Below are positions 1 to 5,089 of a stretch of DNA of 5,089 nt, piece after piece. A program made the translations under genes and the position numbers. The stretch is from positions 1 to 5,089 of the forward strand of contig VBDL01000364.1 of assembly GCA_005884255.1 (NCBI GenBank). The letters are read 5' to 3'. Each line of letters starts with the position of its first letter. Positions within the stretch are counted from its first letter, which is position 1. Origin of the DNA: Betaproteobacteria bacterium (lineage in GTDB: Bacteria > Pseudomonadota > Gammaproteobacteria > Burkholderiales > Burkholderiaceae_C). Under the pieces are notes generated by a model that worked only from the letters and a program-made list of their open reading frames with translations, had not been told where the DNA came from and did no database searches.

Positions 1-1
1 T

Positions 2-877
2 CAGCTGAAGGCGCTACGTGAGCGCCTCGTCGAGCAGGCCGAGCTCGAGTGCGAGCACGGCGTCGCGCTGCTCAGCGGCCAGAGCCGCGGCGGCAAGACC
101 TGGTACGGCCATCCAGAGCCCGGTGCGATGCCGGGCTGGCAGGGCATTGCGGCGCTCTACAACAAGGGCCGGACGTTCATCGACTACCTGAAGCATCCGC
201 TGTTCAAGGCCTACAACGACCATGTGTTCCGCAAGGCCTCGTGGCACCTGTCGGCGATGACCGGCCTCATCGTGCGCCGCGGCGCCGAGCCGATGGTGGT
301 GCACGTCGACCAGCAGTTCATGCCGAAGACCGAGGTGCCGACCTACCTCAACTGCATGCTGTGCCTGAGCGACTTCGAGGAAGTGATGGGCGCGACGCGC
401 GTGGTGCCCAAGAGCCACCTCGGCGGCTACCCGCCGCAGGCCTACGACGCGCAGCGCGGCGCCTACAACCCGGAGCCGATCGACACCGTCGCGGTGGAGG
501 CGCCGGCCGGCTCGGTGATCTTCTTCGAGAGCCGCACCTGCCACCAGTCGGGCACCTCGCATTCGGACAAGACGCGCTACTCGCTCACCACGCTGTGGCA
601 GCAGCATTGGGTCAAGCCGATGGACAACATCGCGCTGAACCTGCAGGACGCGGTGTACCGCACGCTGTCGGAAGACGAGTTGCAGTTGCTCGGTTTCAAG
701 GCCGAGCCCAGTCGCCGCATCGAGGCTCCGTCGCCGAACGCGCACCAGAACACCAACCGCAAGACGCCCTATGTGCCGGAACTGCGGCGCGACAGCGATG
801 CGCGGCCGGTGGCGCTGGACGGCATGGGCGACCGCAAGGGCGCCGACGACGAGGCCAAGGCCATGGGCCTGAAATGA
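2..877 (+). CDS. Phytanoyl-CoA dioxygenase (PhyH) family Fe(II)/2-oxoglutarate oxygenase, 5' partial
   Basis: The reading frame is open from base 2 to a TGA at 875-877, with no ATG or GTG before 128, so the true start lies upstream. The Met at 128 is inside the protein: the 42 preceding codons read as normal protein. The window shows 291 residues. Counting from Met128 as residue 1, the iron-binding facial triad is visible: H59-x-D61 (codons at 302 and 308) and distal H139 (542). R150, eleven residues later, is placed to bind the 2-oxoglutarate carboxylate. The segment GATRVVPKSH (residues 88-97) is the usual PhyH strand-turn after the HxD motif. Family members are cytoplasmic enzymes that hydroxylate acyl-CoAs or small molecules while converting 2-oxoglutarate to succinate and CO2. 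The polar C-terminal tail (about residue 195 on) is probably not catalytic. The following ACAD genes suggest a CoA-ester or carboxylic acid substrate, but this is inference. The family is sure; the substrate is unknown. Confidence 0.88.
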   Translation, partial: QLKALRERLVEQAELECEHGVALLSGQSRGGKTWYGHPEPGAMPGWQGIAALYNKGRTFIDYLKHPLFKAYNDHVFRKASWHLSAMTGLIVRRGAEPMVVHVDQQFMPKTEVPTYLNCMLCLSDFEEVMGATRVVPKSHLGGYPPQAYDAQRGAYNPEPIDTVAVEAPAGSVIFFESRTCHQSGTSHSDKTRYSLTTLWQQHWVKPMDNIALNLQDAVYRTLSEDELQLLGFKAEPSRRIEAPSPNAHQNTNRKTPYVPELRRDSDARPVALDGMGDRKGADDEAKAMGLK

Positions 878-889
878 ACCACCCCCTAC

Positions 890-946
890 GGCCTGCGGCC
901 GCCCCCTCGAGGGGGCGACACTGGCGGCCCGGCGGAGCCGGATCCG
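890..946. repeat. Palindrome-rich intergenic element
   Basis: The 114-base gap 878-991 has no gene but contains several self-complementary segments. GGCC-TGC-GGCC is at 890-900. A perfect 18-base palindrome, CGCCCCCTCGAGGGGGCG, is at 900-917. CCGGC-GGA-GCCGG is at 929-941, and CGGATCCG at 939-946. No T-run follows, so it is not a classic rho-independent terminator. Its look recalls dispersed GC-rich palindromic spacers in Comamonadaceae, but only a genome-wide search could show that it is repeated. It could stabilise or attenuate the message between genes 1 and 2, or be a neutral REP-like insertion. I see no convincing -35/-10 promoter in the gap. Confidence 0.55.
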
Positions 947-979
947 CTGTGTCCGCTTGGTCGGGGCAAAGCGCGCGGT

Positions 980-983
980 GGAG
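980..983 (+). promoter_or_regulatory. Ribosome binding site for the first acyl-CoA dehydrogenase gene
   Basis: GGAG ends eight bases before the ATG at 992 and supports that start. A nearer ATG at 987 is out of frame and stops after two codons. This is the only clear Shine-Dalgarno site in front of a plus-strand gene here, so translation of the downstream coupled genes probably depends on ribosomes loading at this point. Confidence 0.6.
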
Positions 984-1570
984 CGAATGACATGAACCTG
1001 GAGTTTTCCCCCGACCACGAGGCGATGCGGCAGCAGGTCCGCAAGCTGCTCGCCGGCGCGCGCCCGCGCGGCGCCTTCGAGGGAACGCGCGACCCGACGG
1101 GCGTGGGCGATGCCGCGCTGTGGCGCCAGCTCGCCGAGCTCGGCTGGCTGGCCACCGCGGTGCCCGACGCGCACGGCGGCAGCGGGCTCGATGCGTTGGC
1201 ACTGTGCGTGCTGGCCGAGGAGGCCGGGCGACACCTGGCGGCCGTGCCGCTGACCGCATCCGCCTGCAGCTTCACGCACGCGCTGCTCGGGTTCGCGAAC
1301 GATCCGGCGGTGCAGGCGCTGCTGCCGCGGCTCGCCGATGGGTCGGCCTGCGGCGTGCTGCTCACCGACGACTGCTGGCCGCCCGGCGCGCAGCTGCGCG
1401 AGACCATGGCCGGCGCGGTGCTCAGCGGCCGCGCGCGCAACGTGCTCGACGGCGCCGCGGCTACGCATGCGCTGTCAATGGCCGGCGACGGCGCCGAGGC
1501 GCGGCTCGTGCTGTTCGCCATCGACGAGCGTTCCCGCGCAGCGATGGCACCCGCGCCGCTCGATCTGCTG

Positions 1571-1585
1571 CACCCCTGCTGCAGG
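1571..1585 (+). other. Frameshift site in the first acyl-CoA dehydrogenase gene
   Basis: CACCCCTGCTGCAGG carries four C's after the A at 1572. Five would keep the reading frame (CAC CCC CTG CTG CAG). The run abuts a hyphenated palindrome, CCTGC-T-GCAGG at 1575-1585, a setting that favours slippage during replication or base-calling. The exact position is inferred from where protein quality changes frame. Confidence 0.75.
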
Positions 1586-2087
1586 TGCTGGCCCGCGGTG
1601 ACGCTGCCCGCGCGGCGTGGGAGCGCATGCTGCACCACCACGCGCTGTTCGTCGCCTTCGAGCAGCTCGGGGGCGCCGAGGCCGCGCTCGATGCGGCGCG
1701 CCGCTACAGCCTGCAGCGCTACGCCTTCGGCCGCCCGATCGGCTCGTTCCAGGCGCTGAAGCACTTGATGGCCGACATGCTGGTGAGCATCGAGCTGGCG
1801 CGCGCCAACTGCTGCTTCGGCGCCGCCGCGCTCGGCAGCGACGGCGATGTGTTGTGCGAGGCGGCAGCCGTGGCGCGCATCTCGGCCACCGAGGCGTTCC
1901 GCCTGTGCGCCAGCGGCAGCACGCAGGTGCACGGCGCACTGGGCGTGACCTGGGAATCCGATTGCCACCTCTACTACCGGCGCGCACAGGCACTGGCGGG
2001 CAGCCCCGGCTCGCTGCGCAGCTGGAAGGAGCGGCTGGTGGCGCTGCTGCGCGAGCGCGCCGCGGCGCGCGCCTGCCCCTCACCAAC

Positions 2088-2091
2088 ATGA
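2088..2091 (+). promoter_or_regulatory. ATGA start-stop overlap coupling the two acyl-CoA dehydrogenase genes
   Basis: ATG at 2088-2090 and TGA at 2089-2091 share two bases. No purine-rich ribosome binding site precedes it, so reinitiation by the ribosome finishing the upstream gene is the likely way of starting. If the upstream frameshift is real, most ribosomes stop at 1759 and coupled expression of the second gene should fall. Confidence 0.7.
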
Positions 2092-3320
2092 CCCTGACCG
2101 ACCTCCCCACCCACGAGGCCTTCCGCGCAGATGCGCGCGCCTGGATCCGCCGGAATGCGCCCTGGGACCGGCTCGCGAAGATCCGCCAGATGCGCTTCGC
2201 CGGCCAGCCCTTCGACACCGAGCACGAGTGGCTCGAGACCGCACGCCACTGGCAGCGGCTGAAGTTCGATGCCGGCTGGGCCTGCCTCGTGTGGCCGCGC
2301 GAGTACGGCGGACGGGGCTTGAGCGCCGCCGAGAACGTGATCTTCCAGGAAGAGGAAGGCCCGTTCGCGGAGCTGTTCGGCCCTTTCATGATCGGCCAGG
2401 GCTTCGTCGCGCCGACGCTGATGGCCTACGCCGGCGAGGAGCACAAGCGCCGCTTCCTGCCGCCGCTGGCGCGCGGCGACACCATCTGGTGTCAGCTCTT
2501 CAGCGAGCCGGGCGCGGGCTCCGACCTCGCCGGCGTGCGCATGCGCGCCGTGCCGGCCGAAGGCGGCTGGCGGCTGTCGGGCCAGAAGGTGTGGACCTCC
2601 GGCGCGCACCACAGCGAGTGGGGCATCGTGCTCGTGCGCACCGACCTCGATGCGCCGAAGCACCGTGGCCTCACGATGTTCTTCGTGAAGATGGATTCGC
2701 CCGGCATCACCGTGCGGCCGATCCGCCAGCTCTCGGGCGTGAGCCACTTCAACGAGGTGTTCTTCGATGACGTGCTCGTGCCCGACGAACAGCGCCTGGG
2801 CCCCGTCAACGAGGGCTGGAAGGTCGCGCTGACGACGCTCACCAACGAGCGCATGACGCTCGGCGCCAGCACGCCAGTCGGCTTCGACGAAGTGTTCGAG
2901 CTCGCGCTGCGCGACGGCGACGATGGCCGCGCGCCGATCGAGTCGGAAGACGTGCGCCTGCGCCTGGCCGAGTGGTACGCCAAGGTCACCGGCATGCGCT
3001 TCGGCGTGTACCGCATCCTCGGCACGCTCGCGGCCGGCCGGCAGCCCGGCGCCGAGGTGGCGGTGGGCAAGCTCGTCGGCGCGCGCACCACGCAGGACAT
3101 CGCCGCCTATGCCCTCGAGCTGCTCGGCGCACGCGGCCGTGCTGCGGCCGACGACGAGGTGCGGCAGTTCCACAGCATGTTCAGCTTCGGCGCGATCCAT
3201 CGGCTCGAAGGCGGCACTGACGAGGTGCTGCGCAACATCCTCGCCGAGCGCGCGCTCGGCCTCCCCGCCGAACCGCGGGCCGACCGCGGCTCGTTTCGCG
3301 ACGTGCCGACCGCGCCATGA
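2088..3320 (+). CDS. Acyl-CoA dehydrogenase family protein, likely catalytic subunit
   Basis: This is an intact 410-residue ACAD, FAD-dependent and probably cytoplasmic. Family members oxidise acyl-CoA thioesters to the 2,3-enoyl-CoA and pass electrons to ETF. The start ATG (2088-2090) overlaps the preceding TGA as ATGA. No Shine-Dalgarno is visible, so translation is probably coupled. The N-terminal helical domain spans about residues 1-130. The flavin-binding signature WCQLFSEPGAGSDLAG is at 134-149, followed by KVWTSGAHHSEWGIV at 167-181 in the middle beta domain, and the C-terminal helical domain starts near 240. E254 (in TNERMTLG) aligns with the helix-G catalytic Glu of isovaleryl-CoA dehydrogenase and long-chain ACADs. 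In LEGGTDEVLRNILAERALGLP (373-393), G375 takes the place of the medium-chain ACAD Glu376, with E374 one residue before it. E254 is therefore the better candidate base, from hand alignment. Adjacent ACAD pairs of this kind form alpha2beta2 enzymes in steroid side-chain degradation of actinobacteria. The substrate here is unknown. An ACAD-fold flavin monooxygenase role is possible because a flavin reductase gene follows. Confidence 0.9.
   Translation: MTLTDLPTHEAFRADARAWIRRNAPWDRLAKIRQMRFAGQPFDTEHEWLETARHWQRLKFDAGWACLVWPREYGGRGLSAAENVIFQEEEGPFAELFGPFMIGQGFVAPTLMAYAGEEHKRRFLPPLARGDTIWCQLFSEPGAGSDLAGVRMRAVPAEGGWRLSGQKVWTSGAHHSEWGIVLVRTDLDAPKHRGLTMFFVKMDSPGITVRPIRQLSGVSHFNEVFFDDVLVPDEQRLGPVNEGWKVALTTLTNERMTLGASTPVGFDEVFELALRDGDDGRAPIESEDVRLRLAEWYAKVTGMRFGVYRILGTLAAGRQPGAEVAVGKLVGARTTQDIAAYALELLGARGRAAADDEVRQFHSMFSFGAIHRLEGGTDEVLRNILAERALGLPAEPRADRGSFRDVPTAP
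3317..3320 (+). promoter_or_regulatory. ATGA start-stop overlap coupling the second acyl-CoA dehydrogenase and flavin reductase genes
   Basis: ATG at 3317-3319 overlaps the TGA at 3318-3320, and the upstream bases are a GC-rich coding end with no Shine-Dalgarno. Two consecutive overlaps of this kind imply fixed-ratio production of both ACADs and the reductase from one message. Confidence 0.7.
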
Positions 3321-4327
3321 CTGATACCTGCACCGTCGACCCACGAGAGTTCCGCAACGCGCTGGGGGCCTTCACCACCGGCGTGACCATCGTCACCACG
3401 TGCGATGCCGCGGGCCGCGACGTGGGGCTCACCGTCAACAGCTTCAACTCGGTGTCGCTGGAGCCGCCGCTGGTGCTGTGGAGCCTGGCGCGAAGCTCGG
3501 CGAGCCTCGCGGCCTTCGTCGAAGCCGAGTACTTCGCGGTGCACATCCTCGGCGCGCGGCAGGAGGCGCTGTCCAATCTCTTTGCGCGGCGCGGCGCCGA
3601 CAAGTTCGCCGGCATCGAGCTCGAGCGGGGGCAGGGCGGCGTGCCGCTGCTCGACGGCTGCGCGGCGCGCTTCGAGTGCCGCACCGCCTATCGCCACGAA
3701 GGCGGCGACCACGAGATCTTCGTCGGCGAGGTGCTCAACTTCGAGCACTTCGACCGCCCACCGCTGGTGTTCCAGAAGGGCGGCTACGCGGTGGCGGTGA
3801 AGACGCCGGCGGCCAAGCCCGCGCCGCCCGTGGACGCGAGTGCGCCCGAAAGCAGCATCAGCCGCGACGCGCTCGTCTACCTGCTCGGCAGCGCGCACGC
3901 GATGCTGCTGTCGAAGATGCGCCCCGAGCTGCGCGCTCGCGGCCTCGACGACGACGACTACTTCGTGCTCAACGTGCTCGCCGCCGGCCAGCCGCGCAGC
4001 GTGGCCGAGCTCGATGCGCTGATGGCCTACGCGGCGCGGCACGTGTCGGCCGAGCAGGTGCGGTCACTGGCATCGCGAGGGCTGGTGCTGTGCAGCGGCG
4101 AAGGCGACGCCCTGCGCGCGAGCTTGAGCGAGCCGGGCCGACGCACGATGCTCGAGCTGGCCGCCGTCTCCAAGGCGGTGGAGGAAGACGCGCTGCAGCA
4201 GATCGATTTCTCGGAAGCGCACCTGCTGCGGCACCTGCTCAAGCGGGTGATCCGCAACACGGCGCAGGGCGTGCCTGCGCTGTGGTCTTCTCACTCCAGC
4301 AAGTCGATCGGCCGATCCACCGCGTAG
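3317..4327 (+). CDS. Flavin reductase with C-terminal MarR-like domain (HPAH C1-type architecture)
   Basis: This 336-residue protein has two parts. Residues about 8-163 are a flavin-reductase-like FMN-binding split barrel: GAFTTGVTIVTT (17-28), GLTVNSFNSVSLEPPLVLWSL (37-57) and GDHEIFVGEVLNF (130-142). This family uses NAD(P)H to make free reduced FMN or FAD for a partner monooxygenase. A Pro/Ala-rich linker (about 163-180) leads to residues 183-315, which look like a MarR winged helix: a helix pair, FVLNVLAAGQPRSVAELDALM, VRSLASRGLVLC and a LSEPGRR wing end. The wing is short and lacks the usual basic DxRR pattern, suggesting ligand sensing rather than DNA binding. The same order is established for the C1 reductase of Acinetobacter p-hydroxyphenylacetate 3-hydroxylase, where the MarR-like domain restrains the reductase until the aromatic substrate binds. 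By analogy this enzyme may be switched on by the pathway substrate. It starts within an ATGA overlap without a clear Shine-Dalgarno. Its last 12 residues overlap the convergent regulator gene. The partner oxygenase is not evident. Confidence 0.88.
   Translation: MTDTCTVDPREFRNALGAFTTGVTIVTTCDAAGRDVGLTVNSFNSVSLEPPLVLWSLARSSASLAAFVEAEYFAVHILGARQEALSNLFARRGADKFAGIELERGQGGVPLLDGCAARFECRTAYRHEGGDHEIFVGEVLNFEHFDRPPLVFQKGGYAVAVKTPAAKPAPPVDASAPESSISRDALVYLLGSAHAMLLSKMRPELRARGLDDDDYFVLNVLAAGQPRSVAELDALMAYAARHVSAEQVRSLASRGLVLCSGEGDALRASLSEPGRRTMLELAAVSKAVEEDALQQIDFSEAHLLRHLLKRVIRNTAQGVPALWSSHSSKSIGRSTA
4291..4327. other. Convergent tail-to-tail overlap of the reductase and regulator genes
   Basis: The plus-strand reductase stops with TAG at 4325-4327 and the minus-strand regulator with TGA at 4293-4291, so 37 bases encode both C-termini. 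No terminator hairpin separates the two transcription units. The reductase residues encoded here (from about 325) lie beyond the MarR-like domain and are probably dispensable, suggesting the overlap arose by extension past a lost stop codon. Confidence 0.85.
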
Positions 4328-5055
4328 CTCTCGCGGATCAGCTTGTCGATGCTTTCCAGGTGCTTGCGCCAGAAGGTCTCGGCCGCATCGCCGTCGCCGG
4401 CGTCGATCAGCGCCACCAACTTCTCGTGCGCCTTCAAGCCACGCTGCCGCGAGGCCGAATCGAAGCGCTGCACGTTGGCCGCCAGCGCCACGGTCGAGAT
4501 GTGGCTTTCGTAGATGTGCGTGAGCATGCTCATCAGGAGGATCAGCGGCCGGTTGCCGGTGAGATCGATCAGCTTGCGGTGAAAGCGCGCCGACGCGCGC
4601 GCGTGCGCGGCCTCGTCCTTGGCGGCCAGCGTGGCGCGCTCCTGCTCGATCAGCTCGTTGAGCGCGGCGGGCGCTGTGCGCCGCGCGGTAGTGGCCACCA
4701 GGTGCACGCACGAGGGCTCGATCAGCAGCCGCGCGCCATAGATGTCGGCCAGCGTGGTGCCGCGGCTTTGCAGCACCAGGCCGAAGTGGCGGGCCGCGAG
4801 GCGCGGGTCGGGCAGGTGCACCTTGGGGCCGCCGCGCGAGCCGCGCGTCACGGTGAGCAGCGCCTCGGACTCGAGGATGCGCAGCGCCTCGCGCAGCGTG
4901 GGCCGCGACACCGAGTACTTCGATACCAGCTCGCCCTCGGAGGGCAGCGTGTCGCCATCCTTCAGCTCGCCGCGGACGATGCGGCCGCGCAGGTCGCGCG
5001 CCACGAGCTCGGCCGTCTTCGGCACGCGGAAAGGCTGGTCTTCGCTGCTGCGCAC
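4291..5055 (-). CDS. GntR-family transcriptional regulator, FadR/FCD subfamily
   Basis: From the GTG at 5055 the protein is 254 residues. The frame stays open to the right edge (a further 11 codons), and no Shine-Dalgarno precedes this GTG, so the real start may lie beyond the window. The N-terminal winged helix-turn-helix (about 12-80) is typical GntR: LRGRIVRGELKDGDTLPSEGELVSKY, recognition helix VSRPTLREALRILES (49-63), then the wing TRGSRGGPKVHL. Residues about 98-240 are an all-helical FCD ligand-binding domain. Three of the four usual metal ligands are present: H159 (in FHRKL), H210 (HEKL) and H232 (KHLES). The usual Asp four residues before the first His is S155. Such proteins are dimeric cytoplasmic factors, usually repressors, responding to organic acids or acyl-CoAs. 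The gene converges on the catabolic operon and overlaps the reductase gene by 37 bases. Regulation of that operon is plausible but unproven, since the operon promoter is outside the window. Confidence 0.88.
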   Translation of the reverse strand: MRSSEDQPFRVPKTAELVARDLRGRIVRGELKDGDTLPSEGELVSKYSVSRPTLREALRILESEALLTVTRGSRGGPKVHLPDPRLAARHFGLVLQSRGTTLADIYGARLLIEPSCVHLVATTARRTAPAALNELIEQERATLAAKDEAAHARASARFHRKLIDLTGNRPLILLMSMLTHIYESHISTVALAANVQRFDSASRQRGLKAHEKLVALIDAGDGDAAETFWRKHLESIDKLIRESYAVDRPIDLLE

Positions 5056-5089
5056 ATCCAGCGACTGCCGCAGGCTGGTTTCCGCATCG

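Larger units (their letters stand above)
992..2091 (+). pseudogene. Acyl-CoA dehydrogenase family protein (probable non-catalytic partner subunit), frameshifted
   Basis: The ATG at 992 starts an ACAD N-terminal domain (LEFSPDHEAMRQQVRKLL, then ELGWLATAVPDAHGGSG). This frame is good through PLDLLHP (codon 195, CCC at 1574-1576), then turns into Cys-rich nonsense and stops at 1759. The proper sequence resumes one base back, from CTG at 1576, as LLQVLARGDAARAAWERML, and runs to the TGA at 2089-2091. Restoring one base gives a 366-residue protein, normal for an ACAD. The C-terminal half has the family marks FGRPIGSFQALKH (from F246) and QVHGALGVTWESD. By hand alignment both usual catalytic-base positions are vacant: A336 sits where medium-chain ACAD has Glu376, and H217 where isovaleryl-CoA dehydrogenase has its helix-G Glu. 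That fits the inactive subunit of a heteromeric ACAD paired with the next gene. The shift may be a real mutation, a sequencing error in a C-run, or, less likely, ribosomal slippage. The last codon overlaps the next ATG, so the downstream frame is the native one. Confidence 0.85.

Noticed and set aside
900..941. Rho-independent terminator between the PhyH and ACAD genes
   Set aside because: The stems are strong, but no T-rich tract follows on either strand.
49..990. Plus-strand open frame (313 codons) in a second frame over the PhyH gene
   Set aside because: It is Arg-rich with no domain, and the overlapping frame carries the PhyH iron-binding residues.
987..995. Two-codon ATG-ACA-TGA minicistron just before the first ACAD start
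   Set aside because: The spacing from GGAG favours the ATG at 992, and so short a string arises easily by chance.
14..1468. Long minus-strand open frame (484 codons) opposite the PhyH and first ACAD genes
   Set aside because: Its product is Arg/Ala/His-rich with no domain. It mirrors plus-strand coding in very GC-rich DNA, where stop codons are rare.
992..2091. Two separate genes, 992-1759 and 1120-2091
   Set aside because: Each is half of an ACAD: family sequence ends in one frame exactly where it begins in the other. The remaining parts of both frames are nonsense, so one broken gene is the simpler reading.
1974..3344. Long minus-strand open frame (456 codons) opposite the second ACAD
   Set aside because: It is complementary to a clear ACAD with full motifs, and its own translation shows no family features.
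3107..4042. Minus-strand open frame (311 codons) opposite the flavin reductase
   Set aside because: It is the antisense shadow of a gene with clear split-barrel motifs, has low-complexity composition, and spans a gene boundary on the other strand.

Overview
The window comes from a very GC-rich bacterium, with codon third positions almost all G or C. Protein types, ATGA gene junctions and a GC-rich palindromic spacer suggest a beta-proteobacterium of the Burkholderiales, probably Comamonadaceae (Variovorax-like). The taxonomic call is an inference from style, not from a marker gene.

Layout: four genes lie head to tail on the plus strand, and one regulator faces them on the minus strand. (1) Positions 2-877 hold the 3' part of a phytanoyl-CoA dioxygenase (PhyH) family Fe(II)/2-oxoglutarate oxygenase, whose start lies outside the window. 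(2) Positions 878-991 are a 114-base spacer with an 18-base perfect palindrome and further short stem-loops, ending in a good ribosome binding site. (3) Positions 992-2091 hold an acyl-CoA dehydrogenase (ACAD) family gene broken by an apparent one-base loss near 1573-1576. (4) Positions 2088-3320 hold a second, intact ACAD. (5) Positions 3317-4327 hold a flavin reductase with a C-terminal MarR-like domain. (6) On the minus strand, positions 4291-5055 (possibly running off the right edge) hold a GntR-family regulator of the FadR/FCD type. Genes 3-4 and 4-5 each overlap by four bases (ATGA), so they are very probably one translationally coupled operon.

Working model (inference): the cluster looks catabolic and probably handles a CoA-linked substrate such as a branched, alicyclic, terpenoid, steroid or aromatic acid. 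The PhyH protein would hydroxylate it. The two ACADs look like a heteromeric pair in which only the second carries a recognisable catalytic glutamate. The reductase would supply reduced flavin to a flavin-dependent monooxygenase, either encoded outside the window or one of the ACAD-fold proteins acting as one. The GntR protein is a candidate ligand-responsive regulator.

The most interesting points are the reductase-MarR fusion, which matches the architecture of the C1 reductase of Acinetobacter p-hydroxyphenylacetate hydroxylase, and its tight coupling to a split ACAD pair. The frameshift in the first ACAD decides whether that pair works in this strain. I see no RNA genes, insertion sequences, CRISPR arrays or rho-independent terminators.
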